From Stenotrophomonas chelatiphaga (GTDB lineage: Bacteria; Pseudomonadota; Gammaproteobacteria; Xanthomonadales; Xanthomonadaceae): a DNA stretch of 64,000 nucleotides. Within the stretch, counting starts at the first letter, position 1. Each line of letters begins with the position of its first letter. Both the position numbers and the translations under genes were made by a program. Positions 9,400 through 17,687 of the stretch are shown piece after piece. The stretch spans positions 1 through 64,000 of the forward strand of contig NZ_LDJK01000007.1 in NCBI RefSeq assembly GCF_001431535.1, given 5' to 3'. Under the pieces are notes generated by a model. It was not told the origin of the DNA and did no database searches. It worked only from the letters and a program-made list of their open reading frames with translations.

Positions 9400-10314
9400 A
9401 TGTCCGCGACCCCGACCGTTCCGATCACCTTCCAGGGCCTGATCCAGACCCTGAACCAGTTCTGGGCGCAGCAGGGCTGCGTGCTGATCCAGCCGCTCGA
9501 CCTGGAAGTGGGCGCCGGCACGTTCCACCCGGCGACCTTCCTGCGCGCGATCGGCCCGGAGACCTGGAATGCCGCCTACGTGCAGCCTTCCCGGCGTCCC
9601 ACCGATGGCCGCTACGGCGACAACCCGAACCGCCTGCAGCGCTATTACCAGTACCAGGTGGCGATGAAGCCGGCGCCGGACAACATCCAGCAGCTGTACC
9701 TGGATTCGCTGAAGGCGCTGGGCATCGATCCGCTGGTGCATGACCTGCGCTTCGTCGAAGACAACTGGGAATCGCCGACCCTGGGCGCCTGGGGCCTGGG
9801 CTGGGAAGTCTGGCTCAACGGCATGGAAGTGACCCAGTTCACCTACTTCCAGCAGGCCGGTGGCCTGGAGTGCCGCCCGGTGCTGGGCGAGATCACCTAC
9901 GGTCTCGAACGCCTGTGCATGTACCTGCAGAACTGCGACAACGTCTACGACCTGGTGTGGACCTATGGTCCGGACGGCACGCCGGTGACCTACGGCGATG
10001 TCTACCACCAGAACGAAGTGGAGCAGAGCACCTACAACTTCGAACACGCCGACGTGGAAGAAATGTTCCACCGGTTCGATGCCTGCGAACGCGAAGCGAA
10101 GAAGCTGGTCGAACTCGGCCTGCCGCTGCCGGCGTATGAGCAGGTGACCAAGGCCAGCCACGCTTTCAACCTGCTCGATGCGCGCCGTGCGATCAGCGTG
10201 ACCGAGCGCCAGCGTTACATCCTGCGCGTGCGCGCGCTGGCCCAGGGCGTGGCCCAGGCGTATTACGAACAGCGCGAGAAGCTCGGTTTCCCCGGCGCCA
10301 GAACGCAGGCCTGA
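9400..10314 (+). CDS. glyQ: Glycine--tRNA ligase alpha subunit
   Basis: A 304-residue alpha chain of tetrameric bacterial glycyl-tRNA synthetase, carrying the class II catalytic core that makes glycyl-adenylate. Typical runs are [18 protein letters not shown] near the start, [17 protein letters not shown] and [19 protein letters not shown]. The ATG at 9400 was chosen because the protein begins as the family does; upstream in-frame sequence is the shadow of the divergent ATPase gene. glyS follows after 69 bases. Confidence 0.98.
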   Translation: MSATPTVPITFQGLIQTLNQFWAQQGCVLIQPLDLEVGAGTFHPATFLRAIGPETWNAAYVQPSRRPTDGRYGDNPNRLQRYYQYQVAMKPAPDNIQQLYLDSLKALGIDPLVHDLRFVEDNWESPTLGAWGLGWEVWLNGMEVTQFTYFQQAGGLECRPVLGEITYGLERLCMYLQNCDNVYDLVWTYGPDGTPVTYGDVYHQNEVEQSTYNFEHADVEEMFHRFDACEREAKKLVELGLPLPAYEQVTKASHAFNLLDARRAISVTERQRYILRVRALAQGVAQAYYEQREKLGFPGARTQA

Positions 10315-10383
10315 TTCCCGCACCTTCCCGAACACCCGGGCGCCGGCCGCGTCGCGCGCTGCGCCCCCAACTGGATTGAACCG

Positions 10384-12453
10384 ATGAGCCACCTGTCTCC
10401 CCTGCTGATCGAACTGGGCACCGAAGAGCTGCCGGTCAAGGCCCTGCCTGGCCTGTCCCAGGCCTTCTTCGATGGCATCGTCGACGGCCTGCGCAAGCGC
10501 GGCGTCGAGGTCGACCTGGGCGATGCCCGTCCGCTGTCCACGCCGCGGCGGCTGGCCGTGCTGCTGCCGGGCGTGGGCACCGAACAGCCCGAACAACACA
10601 GCGAAGTGCTCGGCCCGTACCTGAACATCGCACTGGATGCCGACGGCCAGCCGACCAAGGCGCTGCAGGGCTTCGCGGCCAAGGCCGGGATCGACTGGAG
10701 CGCGCTGGAAAAGACCAGCGACGCCAAGGGCGAGCGCTTCGTGCACCGTGCGGTGAAGCCAGGTGCGCGCACCGCCGACCTGCTGCCGGACGTGCTGCGC
10801 GAGGCGATCGCGGCGATGCCGATCCCCAAGCCGATGCGCTGGGGTGACCATGCGTGGGGCTTCGCCCGCCCGGTCCATTGGCTGGTGCTGCTGCACGGCC
10901 CGGACATCGTCGATGCCGAACTGTTCGGCCTGAAGGCCGACCGCATGAGCCGCGGCCATCGTTTCCACCACGACAAGACCGTGTGGCTGACCCAGCCGCT
11001 GGATTACGTCGAGTCGCTGCGCTCGGCCTTCGTGCTGGTCGACCCGGCCGAGCGTCGCCAGCGTATCGTCGCAGAAGTGGAAGCCGCTGCCGCCACCGCC
11101 GGTGGCAGTGCGCGCATCACCGAGGACAATCTCGGCCAGGTGGTCAACCTGGTGGAGTGGCCGTCGGCGGTGCTGTGCAGCTTCGAACGCGCGTTCCTGG
11201 CGGTGCCGCAGGAAGCGTTGATCGAGACGATGGAGATCAACCAGAAATTCTTCCCGGTGCTGGATGACGCCGGCAAGCTGACCGAGAAATTCATCGGCAT
11301 CGCCAACATCGAATCCAAGGACGTGGCCGAGGTGGCCAAGGGCTACGAGCGGGTGATCCGTCCGCGCTTCGCCGATGCCAAATTCTTCTTCGACGAAGAC
11401 CTCAAGCAGGGGCTGGAGTCGATGGGCGATGGCCTGAAGACGGTGACCTACCAGGCCAAGCTGGGCAGCGTGGCCGACAAGGTCGCGCGCGTGGTTGCGC
11501 TGGCCGATGCCATCGCCCCGCAGGTCGGCGCCGACCCCGTGCTGGCCCGGCGTGCCGCGCAGCTGGCCAAGAACGACCTGCAGTCCCGCATGGTCAATGA
11601 GTTCCCCGAACTGCAGGGGATCGCAGGTCGCCATTACGCGGTGAGCGGTGGCGAGTCGCCGGATGTCGCGCTGGCCATCGATGAGTCCTACCAGCCGCGT
11701 TTCGGCGGTGACGACATCGCACTGTCGCCGCTGGGCAAGGTGCTGGCGATCGCCGAGCGCCTGGACACCTTGGCCGGTGGTTTCGCCGCAGGCTTGAAGC
11801 CGACCGGCAACAAGGATCCCTTCGCCCTGCGTCGCAATGCGCTGGGCCTGGCCCGCACGGTCATCGAAAGCGGCTTCGAGCTGGACCTGCGCGCGCTGCT
11901 GGCGCAGGCCAACACGGGGCTCGCACCGCGCAGCGTGCAGGCCGACGTGGCCGAACTGTACGACTTCATCATCGAACGCCTGCGTGGCTATTACGCCGAC
12001 AAGGGCGTGCCGGCGTCGCAGTTCAACGCGGTGGCCGAACTGAAGCCCGCATCGCTGTATGACTTCGACCGACGTATTGACGCTATCGGCACGTTTGCAG
12101 CCTTGCCGGAAGCGCCGGCCCTGGCGGCAGCGAACAAGCGCATCGGCAACATCCTGCGCAAGGCCGACATCGAGATCCCCGGACAGATCGATCCGGCGCT
12201 GCTGCAGGAAGACGCCGAACGCGCGCTGGCCGAAGCGGTCGCCGCGGCCATCGACGATACCGGTGCCAGCCTGCAGCAGAAGGACTACGTCAGCGTGCTG
12301 GAACGGCTGGCACGCCTGCGCCCGCAGGTGGACGCGTTCTTCGACCAGGTGATGGTCAATGCCGACGACCTGGCCGTGCGCGGCAATCGCCTTGCGCTGC
12401 TGAAGCGGCTGGCCGACCGCTTCGATGCGGTGGCATCGCTGGCCCAGCTGTAA
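10384..12453 (+). CDS. glyS: Glycine--tRNA ligase beta subunit
   Basis: A 689-residue beta chain, the usual length. It opens with [16 protein letters not shown], contains the HD-like region and a C-terminal anticodon-binding region, and is needed for tRNA recognition by the alpha2beta2 enzyme. It forms an operon with glyQ. This is the last housekeeping gene before the T3SS island; there is no tRNA or integrase at the boundary. Confidence 0.98.
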   Translation: MSHLSPLLIELGTEELPVKALPGLSQAFFDGIVDGLRKRGVEVDLGDARPLSTPRRLAVLLPGVGTEQPEQHSEVLGPYLNIALDADGQPTKALQGFAAKAGIDWSALEKTSDAKGERFVHRAVKPGARTADLLPDVLREAIAAMPIPKPMRWGDHAWGFARPVHWLVLLHGPDIVDAELFGLKADRMSRGHRFHHDKTVWLTQPLDYVESLRSAFVLVDPAERRQRIVAEVEAAAATAGGSARITEDNLGQVVNLVEWPSAVLCSFERAFLAVPQEALIETMEINQKFFPVLDDAGKLTEKFIGIANIESKDVAEVAKGYERVIRPRFADAKFFFDEDLKQGLESMGDGLKTVTYQAKLGSVADKVARVVALADAIAPQVGADPVLARRAAQLAKNDLQSRMVNEFPELQGIAGRHYAVSGGESPDVALAIDESYQPRFGGDDIALSPLGKVLAIAERLDTLAGGFAAGLKPTGNKDPFALRRNALGLARTVIESGFELDLRALLAQANTGLAPRSVQADVAELYDFIIERLRGYYADKGVPASQFNAVAELKPASLYDFDRRIDAIGTFAALPEAPALAAANKRIGNILRKADIEIPGQIDPALLQEDAERALAEAVAAAIDDTGASLQQKDYVSVLERLARLRPQVDAFFDQVMVNADDLAVRGNRLALLKRLADRFDAVASLAQL

Positions 12454-12480
12454 CCCGGGCACCACCGGATCCAGGCCAAC

Positions 12481-12505
12481 GTGGGGGCCGCCATGCAGCC
12501 CCCAC
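12481..12505. terminator. Possible stem-loop terminator after glyS
   Basis: GTGGGGGC, nine loop bases, GCCCCCAC: a strong stem 27 bases after the glyS stop. No T-run follows on the plus strand, so Rho-independent function is uncertain. Confidence 0.4.
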
Positions 12506-12553
12506 CTAAAATCGCAATTCGGCTCATAGCCGTCTGCGGCATGACGCAACACC

Positions 12554-13324
12554 ATGTGCGTCATGTCGTACTCCAGCCTCTCTCCACATTCGCAGGCGCA
12601 GGCGTCCAGCGTTTCGTACGTGGTGCCACGCGCTGAATCCGTGCTGCTGGTCGCTGGATGCGGGACCGCGGACGTCGAACTCGGTGCACTGCGCGGTTCG
12701 GCCGATGGTCACCATCGCATGGTGATCGAAACCGGCGGCAGCCTGCTGCTGGCCACCGGCGAGCGCCCGCTGATGCTGCAGGGCCGCAACCTGCAGGTGC
12801 TGCCGTTGCCGGACAGCGCCACGCGCCTGCTTGCCTTCCACGACCACGCCAAGGGCCTGCAGCGCACGCTCGAAGGCGACCGTCGCAGTGCCGCCCTGCT
12901 GCCGCTGCGCGGCGCGCTGGACCCCCCACACGCGCCGCAGCACTGGCTGCTGGGCGAACTGCTGGGCGACACGCCGGCGTTCCAGGCCATCGCCGCACGC
13001 TGGGCGCGGCGCGAGGTCTACCAGCTGGTGCGCTTCGTACTGGAAAACCCCGATCACGGGGTGCAGAAACTCGCTGATCGCTACGGCCTTTCCGTCGCGC
13101 AGTTCCGGCGTATCGGCCGACGCGCCTTCGGCCGCTCGCTGAAAGAACAGCTCAGGTTGCTGCGCGCCGGCCGTGTACTGCATCGCTACGCCGACACCGG
13201 ACACACCTTCACCCGCCTGTCGTCGGATTTCGGATTCTCGTCGCCGTCGCACTTCTGCAGCGAGATCAAATCGCTGTTGGGCAGGTCGCCCAGTTCCATC
13301 TATCAATCAGTCCACTCCCTGTGA
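12554..13324 (+). CDS. AraC-family T3SS regulator (InvF position)
   Basis: A 256-residue protein with a C-terminal AraC/XylS double helix-turn-helix at ~155-256: QLVRFVLENPDHGVQKLADR, then DFGFSSPSHFCSEIKSLLG, the second recognition helix. The N-terminal part resembles no effector-binding cupin I can name. It occupies the place that invF holds in SPI-1, directly before the secretin position. The SPI-1 regulator InvF works with the chaperone SicA on effector promoters; a similar role with the SicA-like protein downstream is inferred. The ATG at 12563 is an alternative start. Confidence 0.8.
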   Translation: MCVMSYSSLSPHSQAQASSVSYVVPRAESVLLVAGCGTADVELGALRGSADGHHRMVIETGGSLLLATGERPLMLQGRNLQVLPLPDSATRLLAFHDHAKGLQRTLEGDRRSAALLPLRGALDPPHAPQHWLLGELLGDTPAFQAIAARWARREVYQLVRFVLENPDHGVQKLADRYGLSVAQFRRIGRRAFGRSLKEQLRLLRAGRVLHRYADTGHTFTRLSSDFGFSSPSHFCSEIKSLLGRSPSSIYQSVHSL

Positions 13325-13330
13325 AATCCA

Positions 13331-13547
13331 TGCGCTCTTTTCTCTGCCTGCTCGCACTGCTGGTCGCCGGGTCGCGATCGTCTTCGAGCCGTTGCTCGCA
13401 AGCCGACCGGAGGCGTTGCTGCTGGTAGCGCCGGACGTGCGCAGATTCGTCAAGCGTTTCATCGAAACCCGATTGCCAGGTCTTGCGGTGCTCTCCTTTT
13501 CGGAAATATCCGATGCCGTATCCCTTGATGTAGTGAGATCCCTATGA
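13331..13547 (+). pseudogene. Deletion remnant: secretin-position start joined to sctV end
   Basis: Seven bases after the regulator an ATG opens a signal-peptide-like stretch (MRSFLCLLALLVAG), which then runs out of frame and stops after 32 codons. From about 13369, in another frame, the sequence encodes ~57 residues ending at 13547 that match the C-terminus of the export-gate protein SctV/InvA: EALLLVAPDVRRFVKRFIE, then LAVLSFSEI. In SPI-1 the order here is invF-invG-invE-invA, so the first codons of the secretin gene appear fused to the last ~60 codons of sctV, with everything between gone. The native ATGA overlap of sctV with the InvB-type gene is retained. That the first piece is SctC is inferred from position only. 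Confidence 0.75.
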
Positions 13548-13927
13548 CGCTCAAAGAAACCCTCTGCGAGGCCCTCGACCAGCTGGGTGCGAATTCCGGC
13601 GATTATCAGTTCGATGATCATTCCACCATCGTCATGTCCTTCGACGATGTGGGAGATATCTATCTCGACCCGCGGGAAGGTGAGCAGGTCTGGCTGTGGG
13701 GCGCGATCGAGGAAATCGGCGCGCGTGCAAGTGGCGTGCTGGCCGAACCCTTGCTGGCGGAAGTAATGCGTCCGGTAGCGCATTGGGATGCCGGTGCGAT
13801 GGTGCTGCGCGAAGACGGCAGGGTCGGCGGGCTGCTGCACCCGGACTACGTGCAGCAGCCAGCCCGGCTTGCCGAGGCGCTGCAGGATTTCCACCAGTGT
13901 CTTGCGCGGCTGCAGGCGCTGCGATGA
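13544..13927 (+). CDS. InvB/SpaK-type T3SS chaperone
   Basis: A 127-residue acidic protein of the class IB secretion chaperones. The DDHSTIVMSFDDVGDIYLD region and the LVHPDF-like GLLHPDYV near the C-terminus match InvB of Salmonella, which keeps several effectors secretion-competent and hands them to the ATPase. The position between sctV and sctN is exactly that of invB. The start overlaps the sctV stop and its stop overlaps the next ATG, both as ATGA. The gene is intact although both neighbours are truncated. Confidence 0.85.
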   Translation: MTLKETLCEALDQLGANSGDYQFDDHSTIVMSFDDVGDIYLDPREGEQVWLWGAIEEIGARASGVLAEPLLAEVMRPVAHWDAGAMVLREDGRVGGLLHPDYVQQPARLAEALQDFHQCLARLQALR

Positions 13928-14760
13928 CCCTGCTGCGCTCTCTCTGGCGACCTGCCGCGCATCCCGCCGCGATCATCGGCTCGATGCTGCGCGCGCCGTT
14001 GCCGCAGGTGGCGATAGGCGATGTATGCCGGCTGCAGCAGGCGGCCCATGACGATGCGCCTGTTGGCTCGGGCACCGTCGTGGCGATGGATCACGGCATT
14101 GCATCGATCGGCCTGCTACGTGACAGCGCGGGCCTGTCATCGCAGTGCCTGGTGATCCCGACCGGACACGGACCGACCATCACCGCTTCCGACGCGCTGC
14201 TGGGCAGTGTGCTGGATGGCCAAGGGGTGGAGGTGGAGCGATTGTCCGTCGCCGCTGCATCGCCCGCGGTGATCCTTGCGTTCTATGTCATGCATCCGAT
14301 TGTCAGCTCCGTGCAGACGGCCTACCAGGAGCTCGACCAGCCGCTGACCACGATGCAGGCAACCGCGGATTTCCTGGACGGAAGCCTGGGCGAATACCGT
14401 GCCTACCTGGCCCGTCATGCGGACCCGGAACTGCTGCGCTTCTTCGAACGCGCGCAGGTCACCGACGGTGCGGACGTTCCACCGCCCGATCTCGCCGCTG
14501 AAGATCGATCGCTGTCCGCGTTGTTGCCGGCCTACGCGCTGAGCGAGCTGAAAGACGCGTTCCTGATGGGGTTCTACCTGTACCTGCCGTTTGTCGTGGT
14601 CGATCTGGTGGTGTCCAGCATCCTGCTGGCGCTGGGCATGATGATGATGAGCCCGGTCACCATCTCCGCGCCGATCAAACTGATCCTGTTCGTGGTGCTG
14701 GACGGGTGGAGCCTGCTGTCGCAGGGACTGGTGCTGCAGTACCTGGATGTTCCGGCATGA
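13924..14760 (+). CDS. Chimera: SctN N-terminal domain fused to SctR
   Basis: One 278-residue frame with two origins. Residues 1-107 match the N-terminal beta domain of the T3SS ATPase SctN/InvC (QVAIGDVCRLQ, VIPTG, LLGSVLDGQGVEVERL). Residues ~113-278 match SctR/SpaP from its second membrane segment onward (FYVMHPIV, then LLPAYALSELKDAF and MMMMSPVTISAPIKL). The junction lies near 14245-14270 and keeps frame. The Walker motifs of the ATPase, SctO, SctP, SctQ and the first ~50 residues of SctR are missing. The product could still insert in the membrane but cannot be an ATPase and is unlikely to be a working gate subunit. An automatic pipeline would probably label it SctR. Confidence 0.85.
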   Translation: MTLLRSLWRPAAHPAAIIGSMLRAPLPQVAIGDVCRLQQAAHDDAPVGSGTVVAMDHGIASIGLLRDSAGLSSQCLVIPTGHGPTITASDALLGSVLDGQGVEVERLSVAAASPAVILAFYVMHPIVSSVQTAYQELDQPLTTMQATADFLDGSLGEYRAYLARHADPELLRFFERAQVTDGADVPPPDLAAEDRSLSALLPAYALSELKDAFLMGFYLYLPFVVVDLVVSSILLALGMMMMSPVTISAPIKLILFVVLDGWSLLSQGLVLQYLDVPA

Positions 14761-14803
14761 CCCCGCCGCGTCCATCATCGGCCCGCAGGCAGGGCGCACG
14801 GCC

Positions 14804-15061
14804 ATGAACGAACTGATGGCGATCGGCAACAAGACGCTGATGCTGGTGCTGGTGCTGTCGGCCGCGCCGGTCATCGTGGCAACCGTGGTGGGCCTGCTCA
14901 TCGGCCTGTTCCAGACCGTGACCCAGCTGCAGGAGCAGACCCTCCCGTTCGGCGCCAAGATGCTGGCGGTGGTGGTGACGATGCTGGTGCTGATGGGTTG
15001 GATGGCGCGCACGCTGATCGACTTCGGCAGCCTGGTGTTCGTCCGCGCGCTGGGGGTGTAA
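14804..15061 (+). CDS. sctS: T3SS export gate subunit SctS (SpaQ/HrcS)
   Basis: An 85-residue inner-membrane protein with two hydrophobic helices separated by a polar loop (LFQTVTQLQEQTLPFGAKM), the signature of FliQ/HrcS/SpaQ. Four copies sit with SctR and SctT in the helical export gate. Its stop overlaps the sctT ATG by one base (TAATG). Length and motif are intact. Confidence 0.95.
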   Translation: MNELMAIGNKTLMLVLVLSAAPVIVATVVGLLIGLFQTVTQLQEQTLPFGAKMLAVVVTMLVLMGWMARTLIDFGSLVFVRALGV

Positions 15062-15861
15062 TGCAGATCGGCATGACCCCGCTGGATGGTGCGTTGCTGC
15101 AGGCACTCGGTGAGTATGCCGTGCCGGCCACGCTGGGCCTGGCCCGGCTGCTGGCGTGCTTTGCCTGGCTGCCCTACCTGTCCAGTGGCGCGGTTCCATC
15201 GCGGATGGTCAGGACGGTACTGGCGCTGGCGGTGCTGATCGGCGTATGGCCGGTGACCGAAGCGCTGCAGCGGCCGGCGGACATGCCATCACTGGCGCTG
15301 GCCGCACTGCGTGAAGTCATGGCCGGCACGGTGCTGGGGCTGCTGCTCGCGCTGCCTTACCACGTCTTCCACGCCATCGGTTCGGTGATCGACACCCAGC
15401 GCGGTGCCGGCGTCGGCGCGATGCTCGACCCACTCACCGGGGTGGAGGCCACCGAGATGGCCAACCTGCTGCAGATGATGAGCGCGGTGGTATTCCTGGT
15501 GGCAGGCGGGCTCGTGCCGCTGCTGGAGGCCATCCGGGGCAGCTACGTGCTGGTGCCGATGGGGGGCAGCTTCCTGCCGGAGCTGGGCAGCATCCACCAC
15601 TTCGTGGATATCGTGCTGTCGGCCGCGATGCGCATGGCCGCGCCCGTGCTGCTGCTGTTGCTGCTGGTGGAAATCCTGCTGGGCGTGATCTCCCGTTTCG
15701 CACAGCAGCTCAATGCATTTTCGGTATCGCTGGCGGTCAAGTCGATGCTGGCCTTCGCCGCGATGGCGGTCTATTTCATGGCGGTCATGACCGATCAGGT
15801 GCCTGCCCTGTGGCGGCAGTACCCGGCGTTGCGCGGCCTGCTGCCCGGGGCGGCGGGATGA
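15061..15861 (+). CDS. sctT: T3SS export gate subunit SctT (SpaR/HrcT)
   Basis: A 266-residue polytopic inner-membrane protein of the FliR/SpaR family. ALREVMAGTVLGLLLALPYH, GSVIDTQRGAGVGAMLDPLTG and FAQQLNAFSVSLAVKSML are the conserved stretches. The ATG at 15061 was chosen because it overlaps the sctS stop. One SctT joins five SctR and four SctS to form the gate. The sequence is complete. Confidence 0.95.
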   Translation: MQIGMTPLDGALLQALGEYAVPATLGLARLLACFAWLPYLSSGAVPSRMVRTVLALAVLIGVWPVTEALQRPADMPSLALAALREVMAGTVLGLLLALPYHVFHAIGSVIDTQRGAGVGAMLDPLTGVEATEMANLLQMMSAVVFLVAGGLVPLLEAIRGSYVLVPMGGSFLPELGSIHHFVDIVLSAAMRMAAPVLLLLLLVEILLGVISRFAQQLNAFSVSLAVKSMLAFAAMAVYFMAVMTDQVPALWRQYPALRGLLPGAAG

Positions 15862-16940
15862 GTTCGGGCGCCAGCGAGAAAACCGAGAAGCCGACCGCGC
15901 AGCGGCTGGAAAAAGAGGGCAGGAAAGGCAAGTCATTCAACAGCCGTGACCTGGTGGCCGCCGGCGTGTTGTGGCTGGGACTGCCGGCGATCGCGCTGCT
16001 CGGATCGCTGGCGCCATTGGCCCAGCTGTACGTGGATATCGTGCGCGGCGGGTTTGCCATGACGCCCACCGCAGCGGCATTGGCCGCGTTGAAGGGGCTG
16101 CTGCTGGCGTTGGCACCGGTGCTGCTGGCGGCCGGGGTGGGCGTGGTGCTCTGTTCGCTGGCGATGAGCAGGGGACGCATCGCGACCGAGGCGATCCGCT
16201 TTGACCTGAACAAGCTCAATCCCATCAACGGCTTCAAGAACCTGTTCTCCGCCCGCGTGCTGAAGGACCTGCTGCGCACCGTGCTGTACCTGCTGTGCTG
16301 CGGACTGTTCGCGTGGCTGGCGCTGGGCATATGGGGCACCGATCTGTTCAGTCAGGTGCAGGCCAGCGATGCGCAGTTGGCCGGCGTCTGGCGGCACGTG
16401 GCGCTGATGTTCGGCCTGGGCCTGCTGCTGGCGATGGCGCCGGTCTACCTGCTCGCCGGCCTGCTGGACCACTTCCTGTTCATCCGGGAGATGAAGATGG
16501 AAAAGCACGAGGTCAAGCGCGAGCGGAAGGACAACGAAATCAAACCGGAGATCAAGCAGCGCCGGCAGCAGGTCAGCGAAGAGCTGTCGGCGCAGGTCCA
16601 GGCCGACACCCGCGGCTCCACCGTGGTGCTTGCCAATCCCACCCATATCGCCATCGGCATTTTCCTGATGGACGACAACATGCCCCTGCCGTTCGTGGCG
16701 GTGCGTGAACGGGGTGCGCGCGCACGCAAGGTGATCGCGCTGGCCGAAGCCCACGGGGTGCCGGTGGTACGCGACATCGCGCTGGCACGCGCCATCTACT
16801 TCAGCACACGCCGCTACCGGTTCGTGCACAACCGCAGCATCGAGCCGGTGATGCAGATCGTGCGCTGGCTGCGCGACGTTGAGCGCGCCGGAAAGCCGGA
16901 CCGGGATACCGATGCCGCGCCGCCCGATCCCTCCGATTGA
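15858..16940 (+). CDS. sctU: T3SS export switch protein SctU (SpaS/HrcU)
   Basis: A 360-residue protein with four N-terminal membrane helices and a cytoplasmic domain holding the autocleavage motif N260-PTH, after which the FlhB/SpaS family cuts itself to switch from needle subunits to translocators. The start MSSGASEKTEKPTAQRLEKE is the classical SctU opening and overlaps the sctT stop by four bases. The needle-length partner SctP, with which it normally works, is absent here. The reading frame is intact. Confidence 0.96.
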   Translation: MSSGASEKTEKPTAQRLEKEGRKGKSFNSRDLVAAGVLWLGLPAIALLGSLAPLAQLYVDIVRGGFAMTPTAAALAALKGLLLALAPVLLAAGVGVVLCSLAMSRGRIATEAIRFDLNKLNPINGFKNLFSARVLKDLLRTVLYLLCCGLFAWLALGIWGTDLFSQVQASDAQLAGVWRHVALMFGLGLLLAMAPVYLLAGLLDHFLFIREMKMEKHEVKRERKDNEIKPEIKQRRQQVSEELSAQVQADTRGSTVVLANPTHIAIGIFLMDDNMPLPFVAVRERGARARKVIALAEAHGVPVVRDIALARAIYFSTRRYRFVHNRSIEPVMQIVRWLRDVERAGKPDRDTDAAPPDPSD

Positions 16941-16966
16941 CCCCTGTCCCACCACTGGAGCATTGC

Positions 16967-17509
16967 ATGACCATTGACAACGATCCGAACCGCTCCCCCG
17001 AGTCCCCTGCCGAAGACCAGGACATCACCCGGCTCATCCTGGAAGGACTGCGCGAGGGCGCCACCGTTGCTGACCTGAAGGGCGTGAGCCGCGACACCCT
17101 GGAAGGCGTGTACGCCATCGCCCACCGGTACTACGAAAATGGACAACTGGACGAAGCCGAAGCCTTCTTCCGCTTCCTGTGCCTGTATGACTTCTACAAC
17201 GCCGACTATGCGCTGGGCATGGGCGCGGTGCTGCACCTCAAGCGCGAGTACGACAAGGCCATCGGCATGTACGCGGTGGCGCAGGCGCTGAACCTGAGCG
17301 ATGACCGTCCGATGTTCCATGTCGGCCAGTGCCACCTCGCCCTGGGGCGGTCCCGCAAGGCCCGGGAATGCTTTGAAGCGGTGGCCGCACGTGCCGTGGG
17401 CAACGATCTGGGGACGCGCTCGGCGGCGTATCTGAAGGTGCTGAAGGAGACCGTGGACGCTGCGGACGGCGCCGACACCAACGCCACCGAGGACGTGAGC
17501 GACGGCTGA
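16967..17509 (+). CDS. SicA/IpgC-type translocator chaperone (SycD family)
   Basis: A 180-residue class II chaperone built of TPR repeats (~55-155; FRFLCLYDFYNADYALGMGA and FHVGQCHLALGRSRKARECF are typical). SicA/IpgC keep the two hydrophobic translocators apart in the cytosol; SicA is also the co-activator of InvF. It lies between sctU and the SipB-type gene, as in SPI-1. GGAG precedes the ATG at 16967; an earlier in-frame ATG at 16937 is less likely. The 178 bases downstream hold no gene. Confidence 0.92.
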   Translation: MTIDNDPNRSPESPAEDQDITRLILEGLREGATVADLKGVSRDTLEGVYAIAHRYYENGQLDEAEAFFRFLCLYDFYNADYALGMGAVLHLKREYDKAIGMYAVAQALNLSDDRPMFHVGQCHLALGRSRKARECFEAVAARAVGNDLGTRSAAYLKVLKETVDAADGADTNATEDVSDG

Positions 17510-17687
17510 CAGGCCGGCGTCACAACGCCACGGAACGCGCCGGCACACGGGCGGAAACTGAAAGCCATGGCGCGGGCACAGCCGGATACTCACCCCACTG
17601 GATCCGTTGCCTGCCGCCACCGTGCAGTCCTGCAAGGCGACGTCCCATTCCCCGGCCCGCCCGGGCGCCACTGCAAGAGGATCACGC

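Noticed and set aside
12454..12553. A possible insertion site (tRNA, integrase or att repeat) at the left end of the T3SS island
   Set aside because: No tRNA, integrase or direct repeat is visible here or at 28823-28902.
9364..12564. A 1066-codon open frame on the minus strand
   Set aside because: It lies exactly opposite glyQ/glyS, is His/Gln/Arg-rich and has no family resemblance; it is the usual antisense shadow in high-GC DNA.
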